Made by a program: the position numbers and the translations under genes. The notes under the pieces were generated by a model that saw only the letters and a list, made by a program, of their open reading frames with translations, searched no databases and had not been told where the DNA came from. This document shows, in pieces, positions 52,948 through 60,837 of a stretch of DNA of 64,000 nt. This DNA is from Candidatus Acetothermia bacterium (GTDB taxonomy: Bacteria; Bipolaricaulota; Bipolaricaulia; Bipolaricaulales; Bipolaricaulaceae), in assembly GCA_024653305.1 (NCBI GenBank), contig JANLFW010000008.1:1-64000 (forward strand), in the 5' to 3' direction. The first letter of the stretch is position 1. Each line of letters begins with the position of its first letter.

Positions 52948-53373
52948 GTGGACGTGGAGGCCCTGAAGCGCCGCCTGCCTCTCGGGTACCCGTACCTCCT
53001 CCTCGATCGTGTGGTGGAGCGGACGGAGAACGAGGTGGTGGCCCAGAAGTGCGTCACCGTCAACGAACCCTACTTCCAGGGCCACTTCCGTCCCCCGTAC
53101 CCGTCCCTCATGCCGGGGACGATGATCGTCGAGGGGATGGCCCAAGCCGCTGGGCTCCTGTTTGCGGAAGGGGAGCTCGTGGTGCTGGCTGGGGTAGACC
53201 GGGCCCGGTTCCGCCGCCCGGTGGTGCCCGGGGACCGCCTCACCTTTCGCGCCCGGGCGGTGCGGCGCCGGTCGGGCCTGATCGTGGCTGAGGTGCGGGC
53301 CGAGGTGGACGGCGAGACCGTGGCCGAGGCCGAGGTTACCCTGGTCAAGGTCGATGTGGGAAAAGCTGATTGA
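52948..53373 (+). CDS. fabZ: 3-hydroxyacyl-ACP dehydratase FabZ
   Basis: A 141-residue hot-dog-fold dehydratase of fatty acid synthesis. RLPLGYPYLLLDRVVE, then FQGHFRPPYPSLMPGTMIVEGMAQAAG with the catalytic His in GHF and Glu in VEGMAQ, and GVDRARFRRPVVPGD are family motifs. GTG 52948 follows skp by 6 bases. In LPS-making bacteria fabZ lies between lpxD and lpxA, but neither gene is here. The 3' end overlaps ftcD by 20 bases. Confidence 0.9.
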   Translation: MDVEALKRRLPLGYPYLLLDRVVERTENEVVAQKCVTVNEPYFQGHFRPPYPSLMPGTMIVEGMAQAAGLLFAEGELVVLAGVDRARFRRPVVPGDRLTFRARAVRRRSGLIVAEVRAEVDGETVAEAEVTLVKVDVGKAD

Positions 53374-54262
53374 GTCGGTGCCCAACGTGTCCGAAGGCCG
53401 CGACCGGGAGGCCATCGAGGCGATGGCCGCGGCGATGCAGGCCGTGCCCATGGTGCGTCTGCTGGACGTGCAATCCGACCCCGATCACCACCGCACCGTG
53501 TTCACCCTGGTCGGGGAGCCGGACGGGGTGGTGGACGCGCTCCTCGCCCTGTTCGCCTCCGCCCTGCCGCGGATCGACCTCCGCCGGCACCGGGGGGAGC
53601 ACCCGCGGATGGGGGCGGTGGACGTGGTGCCGCTCGTCCCCGTGCGCGGGGTGACCATGGCCGACTGTGTGGCCTTGGCCCGCCGCCTTGGACAGGAGGT
53701 GTGGGAGCGGTTCCGGGTGCCGGTGTACCTGTACGGGGAGGCGGCGGCCCGCCCCGAGCGGCAGGACCTCGCGGAGATCAGGAAAGGGGAGTTCGAGGGG
53801 TTCCCCGACAAGATCCAGAGGGCCGAGTGGGCCCCGGACTTCGGCGAGCCGGCCGTCCACCCCACCGCTGGGGTCACCGCCATCGGGGCCCGGGAGTTCC
53901 TGATCGCGTTCAACGTGAACCTGGGCACGTCCGACCTCGGGGTGGCCAAGGCCATCGCCAAGGCGGTGCGCGGCTCCTCGGGCGGATTCCAGTACGTGAA
54001 GGCGCTGGGCATCTCCCTGGCCGAGCGGGGCATCGTCCAGGTGTCGATGAACCTCACCAACTACAAGAAGACCCCGATCCCGAGGGTGCTCGAGTGCATC
54101 CGCCGCGAGGCCGCCCGGTACGGGGTCTCGGTGGTGGGAACGGAGATCGTGGGGCTCGTGCCCCAGGAGGCCTTGGACCAGGTGGCCGAGTACTACCTGG
54201 CCCTGGAGCGGTTCTCCCCGGACATGGTGGTCGAGCGACGCATCCAGGAGGCCCTGGGCTGA
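53354..54262 (+). CDS. ftcD: Glutamate formimidoyltransferase
   Basis: A 302-residue transferase that moves the formimino group of formiminoglutamate to tetrahydrofolate, releasing glutamate, in histidine breakdown. IESVPNVSEGRD, DVQSDPDHHRTVFT, EHPRMGAVDVVPLVPV with the catalytic His, and GVTAIGAREFLIAFNVNL are diagnostic. It lacks the C-terminal cyclodeaminase domain. No other hut gene is in the window. ATG 53354 lies inside fabZ. It links to folA through tetrahydrofolate and to gdh through glutamate. Confidence 0.93.
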   Translation: MWEKLIESVPNVSEGRDREAIEAMAAAMQAVPMVRLLDVQSDPDHHRTVFTLVGEPDGVVDALLALFASALPRIDLRRHRGEHPRMGAVDVVPLVPVRGVTMADCVALARRLGQEVWERFRVPVYLYGEAAARPERQDLAEIRKGEFEGFPDKIQRAEWAPDFGEPAVHPTAGVTAIGAREFLIAFNVNLGTSDLGVAKAIAKAVRGSSGGFQYVKALGISLAERGIVQVSMNLTNYKKTPIPRVLECIRREAARYGVSVVGTEIVGLVPQEALDQVAEYYLALERFSPDMVVERRIQEALG

Positions 54263-54293
54263 TCCTGGACATCGACCGCGGACGGCACGCAGG

Positions 54294-54383
54294 ATGATCA
54301 CCACACACCACCTCCAGCTCTTGAGGTTGCCCTTGAGCTCTGAACCGCGGGTCTCTTCGGGTCCTCCGTGCGCTCTGCGGTGA
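54294..54383 (+). CDS. Possible short leader ORF before murD
   Basis: A 29-codon frame in the 105-bp gap after ftcD. It starts ATGATCACCACACACCAC, so its first codons read Met-Ile-Thr-Thr-His-His and are followed by Leu-rich codons. GCAGG precedes it, and its stop overlaps the start region of murD. It looks like an amino-acid leader peptide, but murD is not an amino-acid biosynthesis gene. Coincidence is likely. Confidence 0.2.
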   Translation: MITTHHLQLLRLPLSSEPRVSSGPPCALR

Positions 54384-55687
54384 GATCCGTGGGGTGGGCG
54401 TTCGGCCTTCGTCGGATCACCGTGCTCGGCCTGGGGCAGACCGGGCGGGCCCTCGTGTCGGCCCTGGCCCCGGCCGAGGTGTCCTTGTTCCTTTCGGAGA
54501 AGCGGCGCCTCTCTCCCGAGGAACGGAGGTTCCTCCACGGCCATGGCGTGCGCTGGGAGGAGGGCGGGCACAGCGAGCAGGCCCTGGACGCCGACCTCCT
54601 CGTGCCCAGCCCTGGGGTCTCCTCCCACGCCCCGGTGCTCCAAGAGGCCCGTGCGCAGGGGCTTCTCATCTGGTCGGAGATCGAGCTCGCGTTTCGCCTC
54701 GCCCGCCCCAAGGTCCTGATCGCCGTGACCGGCACCAACGGCAAGTCCACCACCACCGAGCTCGTCGGGGCGATCCTCGCGGCCGGGGGCCTCGCCCCGG
54801 TGGTGGCCGGCAACATCGGCCGTCCGGCCATCTCCACCGTGGACGAGGTCGCCGGGCGACCGTGGGTGCTCGAGGTGAGCTCGTACCAACTGGAGTGGAC
54901 CTTCGCGTTCCGTCCCACGGTCGCGGTGTGGCTCAACTTCGCCCCCGACCACCTCGACCACCACCGCACCTTGGGCGCGTACTTCGCGGCCAAGGCGCGG
55001 ATCCTCGCCCGCCAGACCGCGGACGACACGGCGGTCCTGCCGCCCGAGCTCCTGGCCCGGGTGGCGGTGCGGGGCCGGGGGGTGGACTACACCCAGGCCG
55101 TGTTGCCGGCGGGGTGGGGGGAGGGGCTTCCTGCTCACCTTGGGGACGACCTTCGGGCGGCGTGGGCCGCGGCATGCGCGGCCTTCCCCGAGCTCTCCGC
55201 GCGCCCACCTTCGTACCGAGAGATCCAGCCGGCCCTCCGCCAGCCCCATCGGTTGGAGCCGGTAGGGGAATACCGGGGGATCCCGTTCGTCGATGACTCC
55301 AAGGGCACCAACGCCCATGCCACCGCCGCCGCTTTGCGCGCGGTCGCCGGGCCGGTGGTGCTCATCCTCGGGGGCCGACACAAGGGGGGTGGGTACGAGG
55401 CCCTCGCTCCTCTCCTGCGGGACAAGGCCCGTCACTGTGTGCTGATCGGTGAATCCCAGCGGTACTTCGCCGCCCTCCTCGACGGATGGGGGGTCCCGTA
55501 CGAGCTCGCCCGCGACCCCCTGGACGCCCTGCGCCGGGCGTACCAGGTCGCCAAGCCTGGGGACACGGTGCTCCTCTCCCCAGCCTGCGCCAGCTTTGAT
55601 CAGTTCAGGGATTACGCCCATCGGGGCGAGGCGTTTCGGCGGGCGTTCGCCCAGCTGTCCGCTGGCGACGTCCCCTCTGTCCCCTAA
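54368..55687 (+). CDS. murD: UDP-N-acetylmuramoyl-alanine:D-glutamate ligase
   Basis: A 439-residue Mur ligase adding D-glutamate to UDP-MurNAc-L-Ala. The N-terminal Rossmann motif is VLGLGQTGRALV, the ATP loop is VTGTNGKSTTTELV, and NFAPDHLDHHRTLGAYFAAKARI and FVDDSKGTNAHATAAAL are typical. The start is ambiguous: GTG at 54368, 54380 or 54389 all fit, and GGTGAG before the last favours 54389. It begins the dcw run. D-glutamate ultimately draws on the same glutamate pool. Confidence 0.92.
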   Translation: MRSAVRSVGWAFGLRRITVLGLGQTGRALVSALAPAEVSLFLSEKRRLSPEERRFLHGHGVRWEEGGHSEQALDADLLVPSPGVSSHAPVLQEARAQGLLIWSEIELAFRLARPKVLIAVTGTNGKSTTTELVGAILAAGGLAPVVAGNIGRPAISTVDEVAGRPWVLEVSSYQLEWTFAFRPTVAVWLNFAPDHLDHHRTLGAYFAAKARILARQTADDTAVLPPELLARVAVRGRGVDYTQAVLPAGWGEGLPAHLGDDLRAAWAAACAAFPELSARPPSYREIQPALRQPHRLEPVGEYRGIPFVDDSKGTNAHATAAALRAVAGPVVLILGGRHKGGGYEALAPLLRDKARHCVLIGESQRYFAALLDGWGVPYELARDPLDALRRAYQVAKPGDTVLLSPACASFDQFRDYAHRGEAFRRAFAQLSAGDVPSVP

Positions 55688-55785
55688 CCCGAGGACGTTC
55701 CGCACCCGCGCCCCGGAACGATAGCCCGACCCCTGGCCGCCCAGGTCCTTTGGGTTTGGGGACATATGGACCACACTAGCCCGGC

Positions 55786-56898
55786 ATGGGCAGCCTCGAG
55801 GGCAAGATCCTGGTGGTGGTCGTTTTTTTGCTCTTGGCGGGCCTCCTGTTCGTGTACTCGGCGAGCTTTCCCCTGTCCCTGCAGGCCACCGGAGACCCGC
55901 TCAGCTTCCTCAAGCGGCAATGCATCGGGGCGGCGCTGGGCCTGGTGGCCATGGTGATCCTGTGGCGCCTGGACTATCACGTGTGGGAGAAGATCGATGA
56001 TGTCCTCCTCTTCGGCGCGTTCGCCCTGCTTCTCTTGACGTTGGTGCCACCACTGGCGGAGGGGTCGCGCTGGCTCCGGCTGGGCCCGCTGCCGTTCCAG
56101 CCATCCGAGTTCGGCAAGGTTGCCCTCGTCCTGTACGTGTCGGGGTCCCTCGTCCGGCGAGGGGAGCGGATCCGCGATTTCCGGGACGGGGTCGTGCCGT
56201 ACCTCGTGGTGGTGGGGGCGTTTGGGCTCATCCTCCTGTTCCAACCCGACTTCGGCATGCTCATCCTGTACGCGGCGGTGGTGGCGTTCCTGTTGTGGGC
56301 CGGGGGCGTGCCCGTGCGCCACCTGCTCCTCGCCGCGGCTGCGGTCGTCCCCCCCGGGGCGTTGCTCCTGTTCACCGCTCGGTACCGGCTCGAGCGCCTG
56401 ATCGCGTTCCTCAACCCCGAGGCGTACCGGGATACCTACGGGTACCAGGTGTACCAGTCGCTGATGGCCATCGGGGCGGGAGGGCTGTGGGGGCGGGGCA
56501 TCGGCGCCTCGCGGGCCAAGCTCCTCTACCTTCCGGCGGCCCACAACGACTTCATCTTCGCCGTGGTGGCCGAGGAGACCGGGCTCATCGGCACGATGTG
56601 TCTGGTGGGGCTGCTTGGGCTCCTCGTGTGGCTGGGGTTCCGGGTGGCATCGCGGGCCCCGGACCGGCTGGGAGCACTGTATGCGTTGGGGAGCTCCTTT
56701 CTCCTTGGGTTCCAGGCCCTCCTCAACCTGGGGGTGGTGGTGGGGTTGTTGCCGGTGACCGGCCTCACCCTACCGTTTGTCAGCTACGGAGGTTCTTCGC
56801 TCATGGTCAGCTTGGCGCTCACAGGGGTGCTCCTCGGGGTGGCCCGGGCGGCCCGAGCTTCGGCGGTGGCGGTGTTGGTGCCGGAGGTGCGGGCATGA
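55786..56898 (+). CDS. ftsW: FtsW/RodA/SpoVE-family peptidoglycan polymerase
   Basis: A 370-residue SEDS glycosyltransferase with about ten membrane segments that polymerises lipid II at the septum. LPFQPSEFGKVALVLY, NPEAYRDTYGYQVYQSLMAIGAGGLWGRGIGASRAKLLYLPAAHNDFIFAVVAEETG and FVSYGGSSLMV are the conserved motifs, with the key Asp in HNDFIF. Its place between murD and murG marks it as FtsW rather than RodA. An in-frame TAG at 55777-55779 fixes the start at ATG 55786. Confidence 0.94.
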   Translation: MGSLEGKILVVVVFLLLAGLLFVYSASFPLSLQATGDPLSFLKRQCIGAALGLVAMVILWRLDYHVWEKIDDVLLFGAFALLLLTLVPPLAEGSRWLRLGPLPFQPSEFGKVALVLYVSGSLVRRGERIRDFRDGVVPYLVVVGAFGLILLFQPDFGMLILYAAVVAFLLWAGGVPVRHLLLAAAAVVPPGALLLFTARYRLERLIAFLNPEAYRDTYGYQVYQSLMAIGAGGLWGRGIGASRAKLLYLPAAHNDFIFAVVAEETGLIGTMCLVGLLGLLVWLGFRVASRAPDRLGALYALGSSFLLGFQALLNLGVVVGLLPVTGLTLPFVSYGGSSLMVSLALTGVLLGVARAARASAVAVLVPEVRA

Positions 56899-57974
56899 GG
56901 GTGTTGGTGGCCGCGGGCGGCTCCGGCGGGCACATCTATCCCGCCCTGGCGGTGCTGGAGGAACTGCGGTCCTCGGGGCGCCTCTCCGCCGCCGGGTGGG
57001 TAGGGCAGCCGAACGGCATGGAGGCCCGGATCTTGTCCGGTTATCCGTGGGTCAAGTTCTTCGCGCTCCCGTCGCGGGGGCTGGCCCGCAAGCGGCCGTG
57101 GGCATGGCCAGGGGCCCTTCTCCAAACCGGTCTCGGGGTGGTCCGGGCGGTGCGGATCGTGCAACGGTTCCGCCCCGATGTCGTCCTTGGCATGGGCGGG
57201 TACCCCGCGTTCGCCCCGGGGGTGGCGGCGAAGCTCCTCGGCGTCCCGGTGGCCATCCACGAGCAGAACGCGCGCATGGGCCTGGTGAACCGGGTGTTGG
57301 CCCCGCTCGCAGACCTCGTGCTCTTGTCCTTCCCCATCACCTGCGGCGCGCCCCGGCGGAAGCGAGGCGTCCTCGTCACCGGGAATCCGGTGCGGGCGGA
57401 CATCGTCCGCCCCCGCCGCGTGCTGGGGGACGAGCTGCTGGTGATGGGGGGGTCATGGGGCTCGCGGGGGTTGGTGGACGCGATCGTGCGGGCTGCGCCG
57501 TCGTTGGCCCAGGTGCCGGGGCTGCGCCTGCGGGTGGTGGTCGGGGAGGCGGCCCCCCCGGAGGAGGTGACGCAGAGGCTCCGTACGGCCGGGCTGGGCC
57601 AGGCCGAGGTGATCCGGTACACGGACCAGGTAGGGGAGGCGCTGTCCCGGGCCCGGCTGGTGGTGGCCCGGGCCGGGGCCACCACCGTGGCCGAGCTGGC
57701 CGCTGTCGGCTGTCCAGCCGTGCTCATCCCATGGGGCGCGGCCGCCGATGGCCACCAGCACGCCAACGCCCACGCGTTGGCCGAGGCCGGGGGGTGCGTG
57801 CTCATCGAGGACCGGGTCCTCGTCGGCCTCGACCTCGGGGCATTGGTGTCCCAACTGTGGCGGGACGAGGCCAAGCTCGCGGCGATGGCCGCGGGAGCCC
57901 GCCTCGTCGGCCGGCCTGACGCCGCCCAGCGGGTGGCGGAGGCGCTGGTCCGCCTGACGGAGGCGAGGGCATGA
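56895..57974 (+). CDS. murG: UDP-GlcNAc:lipid I N-acetylglucosaminyltransferase
   Basis: A 359-residue GT28 transferase making lipid II. The phosphate loop VAAGGSGGHIYPALAV, the segment VLGMGGYPAFAPGVAAKLLGVPVAIHEQNA and, in the C-terminal donor domain, GGSWGSRGLVDAI and ARAGATTVAELAAVGCPAVLIPWG are complete. ATG 56895 overlaps the ftsW stop (ATGA), and its stop overlaps murC the same way. Confidence 0.96.
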   Translation: MRVLVAAGGSGGHIYPALAVLEELRSSGRLSAAGWVGQPNGMEARILSGYPWVKFFALPSRGLARKRPWAWPGALLQTGLGVVRAVRIVQRFRPDVVLGMGGYPAFAPGVAAKLLGVPVAIHEQNARMGLVNRVLAPLADLVLLSFPITCGAPRRKRGVLVTGNPVRADIVRPRRVLGDELLVMGGSWGSRGLVDAIVRAAPSLAQVPGLRLRVVVGEAAPPEEVTQRLRTAGLGQAEVIRYTDQVGEALSRARLVVARAGATTVAELAAVGCPAVLIPWGAAADGHQHANAHALAEAGGCVLIEDRVLVGLDLGALVSQLWRDEAKLAAMAAGARLVGRPDAAQRVAEALVRLTEARA

Positions 57975-59323
57975 CCGGGCTTGACGGACGGGTTCACCTC
58001 GTGGGCATCGGTGGGGACGGCATGGCCGGCCTTACCCATCTCCTGCGGGAGGGAGGGGCCACCGTGTCCGGCTCCGACGTCCGCGACTCCCCGCGACTCT
58101 CCGCGCTGCGGCCGTGGGCCGAGGTGTACGTGGGGCATCGGGCCGAGCACCTCCCGGAGAACGCGGATGCGGTGGTGTTCTCTTCGGCCATCGCCCACGA
58201 CAACCCTGAGCTCGTGGCGGCGCAGGGGATTCCCATCTGGCCGCGGCTCCCGGCGCTGCGAGAGGTGCTGCGCGACCGCGAGCTCGTGGCGGTGGTCGGC
58301 ACCCATGGCAAGACGACGACCACCACCTGGGTTGCCCACCTCTTGCGGGCGGTGACCGGGGAGGGTGGGCACTACGTGGGGGGCGAGGTCCCTGGCCTCC
58401 CTTCGGCCACGCTGGGGGGAGGGAAGGCGTTCGTGGCTGAGGTGGACGAGTCCGACGGTCGGTTCACCTGCCTCGAGCCGGCGGTGGCGGTGCTGACCTC
58501 GGTGGACAACGATCACGTGGGGACCTACGGCGGATTCGCCGGCCTGCGAGAGGCGTTCGCCCGGTTCCTAGCCCGGGCGAAGAAGGCCGCGGTGTGCGCG
58601 GACGATCCGGTGGCGGCGCGGCTTGGCCTTGAGCTCCAGCGCCCGCTGACCTACGGCCTGAGCGAAGACGCCGACCTACGTGCGGTGGGGATTGAGTACC
58701 ACCGCGAGCGGGCGGCGTGTGAGCTCCTGGTCCACGGGAGACCGAGCGGAGAGGTGGAGGTCCCCGGCCCGGGGGCGCACAACGTGCGCAACGCCCTCGG
58801 GGCGCTTTCAGCCGGGATGCTCCTCGGTCTGCCTCTATCTCTCCTGGTCGACGCGCTCCGCACAGCCCCCCGCCCCCGCCGGCGGCTGGAGGTCTTGGAG
58901 GAGAACGGGTACCTGGTGGTGGACGACTACGCCCATCATCCCACCGAGGTCGCGGCCGGGCTTGCCGCGCTGCGGGTGGGATGGCCGGAGCGCCGAATCG
59001 TCGCGATCTTTCAACCCCATCGGTACTCCCGCACGAAGGCCCTGGCTGGGGCGTTCGGGCAGGTGCTGGCCCGCGCCGATCGTGTGGTGGTGACCGAGGT
59101 CTATCCCGCGTTCGAGCGGCCGATCCCCGGGGTGAGTGGGCGGCTGGTGGCGGACGCGGTCCAAGCCGCCGGGGGGCGGGCCGTGTTCCGGGCCGGGCTT
59201 GCGGGGGCGATGGATGCGGCGGCGGAGGTCATCCGGCCGGGGGACGTGGTGGTGTGTTTCGGGGCGGGGGACATATGGCGACTTGCACGCGAGATGGCTC
59301 GTGGGCTCTCCTACGGGTACTAG
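57971..59323 (+). CDS. murC: UDP-N-acetylmuramate:L-alanine ligase
   Basis: A 450-residue Mur ligase adding L-alanine to UDP-MurNAc. HLVGIGGDGMAGLTHLL is the nucleotide-binding start. VVGTHGKTTTTTWVAHLL is the ATP loop, EVDESDGRF lies in the central domain, and DDYAHHPTEVAAGLAALR and FQPHRYSRTKAL are the C-terminal motifs. It is coupled to murG by ATGA and overlaps murB by 49 bases. Confidence 0.96.
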   Translation: MTGLDGRVHLVGIGGDGMAGLTHLLREGGATVSGSDVRDSPRLSALRPWAEVYVGHRAEHLPENADAVVFSSAIAHDNPELVAAQGIPIWPRLPALREVLRDRELVAVVGTHGKTTTTTWVAHLLRAVTGEGGHYVGGEVPGLPSATLGGGKAFVAEVDESDGRFTCLEPAVAVLTSVDNDHVGTYGGFAGLREAFARFLARAKKAAVCADDPVAARLGLELQRPLTYGLSEDADLRAVGIEYHRERAACELLVHGRPSGEVEVPGPGAHNVRNALGALSAGMLLGLPLSLLVDALRTAPRPRRRLEVLEENGYLVVDDYAHHPTEVAAGLAALRVGWPERRIVAIFQPHRYSRTKALAGAFGQVLARADRVVVTEVYPAFERPIPGVSGRLVADAVQAAGGRAVFRAGLAGAMDAAAEVIRPGDVVVCFGAGDIWRLAREMARGLSYGY

Positions 59324-60159
59324 GGGATCTCCCCGGTGAGATTCGGGTGAACGAACCGTTGGCTCCCTACACCACGTTCCGCATCGGCGGTCGGGCGTGG
59401 GCCATGTTTCGTCCCTATGGGCCGGAGGCGTTGGCGGAGGCGGTGGTGCGGGCGCGGGCCCACGGGTTCCCATGGCTGGTCCTGGGTGGGGGGTCCAAGG
59501 TGCTCGTCCCCGACCAGGGGTTCCCGGGGTTGGTGGTCCTGACCTCCGGGCTCACCGGCTGGCACGAAGAGGACGACCTCCTGCGGGTGGGGGCGGGGGC
59601 GGCCCTGCCCAAGGCGGCCCGCCACGGCCTCGCCAAGTTGGCGGGGATCCCGGGCACGGTCGGGGGGGCGGTGGCGATGAACGCCGGCACCACGTACGGG
59701 GCCATCGCCGAGCAGGTGGTGTGGGTCCGGGCCCTCCTTCCGAACGGGCGGGTCCATACGTTCCGGCCCGAGGAATGTGGCTTCACCTACCGTGACTCCC
59801 TGTTCCGTCGGGTGCGCCTGCCGGTGTTGGAGGTGGGACTCCGGCCGGTTCCCGGCCCGGCGGTGGAACCCCTCCTCGCCGAGCGGCGCGGGAGCCAGCC
59901 CCTGAACTTGCCCTCGGCCGGGTGCGTGTTCCGCAACCCCACGGACGCCCCACCCGCGGGGTGGCTGATCGACCACGCCGGCCTGAAGGGGGCGCGCATC
60001 GGCGACGCGGTGGTGTCGGAGCGGCACGCCAATTTCATCTGCAACCTCGGCCGGGCCCGGGCCAGCGACGTGTTGGCCCTGGTGGAGCGAATCCGCGCCC
60101 GGGTCGAGCGGCTGTTCGGGGTGTGGCTGACGCTGGAGCTCGAGGTCGTGGGGGAGTGA
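59275..60159 (+). CDS. murB: UDP-N-acetylenolpyruvoylglucosamine reductase
   Basis: A 294-residue FAD enzyme reducing the enolpyruvyl ether with NADPH to give UDP-MurNAc. NEPLAPYTTFRIGGRA starts the FAD domain. LGGGSKVLVPD, GIPGTVGGAVAMNAG, YRDSLFR with the catalytic Tyr-Arg region, and PSAGCVFRNP (catalytic Ser nearby) place it in the type II group. ATG 59275 lies inside murC; the conserved part starts about 30 residues later, so the exact start is uncertain. Confidence 0.93.
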   Translation: MATCTRDGSWALLRVLGDLPGEIRVNEPLAPYTTFRIGGRAWAMFRPYGPEALAEAVVRARAHGFPWLVLGGGSKVLVPDQGFPGLVVLTSGLTGWHEEDDLLRVGAGAALPKAARHGLAKLAGIPGTVGGAVAMNAGTTYGAIAEQVVWVRALLPNGRVHTFRPEECGFTYRDSLFRRVRLPVLEVGLRPVPGPAVEPLLAERRGSQPLNLPSAGCVFRNPTDAPPAGWLIDHAGLKGARIGDAVVSERHANFICNLGRARASDVLALVERIRARVERLFGVWLTLELEVVGE

Positions 60160-60824
60160 TCCGGGCATTTCGGGCCGGCTGCCTGGCCCTGGTATTGGCC
60201 GTCCTGCTCGTGGCCACCCTGCGCTGGGGGGGATGGTGGCGGATCCGGGAGGTCCGCGTCCCCGAGACCCGCTATTTCACCACCGAACAGTTGACAGAGA
60301 TTCTACTGGGTGCTAATGTACTCCGATTGGACATTAAGGGAGTCCGGGACGTGGTTCGGCGTGACCCGAGGGTCCAGGAGGTGCGGATCAGGGTTCGACC
60401 GATATGGCAGCGGGTTGAAGTGGACATCCGGGAAAGGGAGCCGGTGGCACAGGTTCGGCTGAAGCAAGGGCAGGCGGTGTGGGTAGACGCCGAAGGGGTG
60501 ATCCTCGGGGTTGCGCCGGAGGCGGCGTTGGTCGGCATAGTTCCCGAAGGGCCGCGGGTCCGTCCGGAGGCGGTGGCCGCGGCCTTGTCCATCGCTCGTC
60601 TCGATCCCGAGCTGCGCACGTCCTTTCCCGTGTTCGACGCTTCTGATCCGGACTGCGTGGTAGCCAAGGGAGCTGGGGGCCCCACCCTCCTCCTTGGTGC
60701 GATTGGTCAGCTCGGCGACAAACTCGCTATCCTAGAAGGGTTATGGGACATGGATGGACTTGCCAAGTACGCGGCGGTGGACCTGCGGTGGGGGGACCAG
60801 GTGATCCTCACAAGACGCCGATGA
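60156..60824 (+). CDS. ftsQ: FtsQ/DivIB-like cell division protein
   Basis: A 222-residue bitopic membrane protein. A short N-terminus leads to one membrane segment (LALVLAVLLVATLRWGGWW). A POTRA domain follows (IREVRVPETRYFTTEQLTEIL to VDIREREPVAQVR), then the FtsQ beta domain (AVWVDAEGVILGV). It recruits FtsBL and FtsWI to the septum. GTG 60156 overlaps the murB stop (GTGA). A stretch around 60280-60420 is richer in A+T than its neighbours and holds a promoter-like sequence. Confidence 0.88.
   Translation: MIRAFRAGCLALVLAVLLVATLRWGGWWRIREVRVPETRYFTTEQLTEILLGANVLRLDIKGVRDVVRRDPRVQEVRIRVRPIWQRVEVDIREREPVAQVRLKQGQAVWVDAEGVILGVAPEAALVGIVPEGPRVRPEAVAAALSIARLDPELRTSFPVFDASDPDCVVAKGAGGPTLLLGAIGQLGDKLAILEGLWDMDGLAKYAAVDLRWGDQVILTRRR
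60291..60319 (+). promoter_or_regulatory. Possible internal promoter for ftsA-ftsZ
   Basis: A perfect TTGACA (60291-60296), 17 bases, and TAATGT (60314-60319) preceded by TGC, the extended -10 TGn. It is inside ftsQ, where E. coli also has promoters for ftsAZ. Confidence 0.5.
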
Positions 60825-60837
60825 GGGTGGTGGTCGG

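Noticed and set aside
53345-55774. An 809-codon open frame antisense to ftcD and murD
   Set aside because: It is a low-stop shadow of GC-rich genes in the opposite frame. Its protein is His/Gly/Arg/Pro-rich with no family signature, while ftcD and murD are unmistakable.
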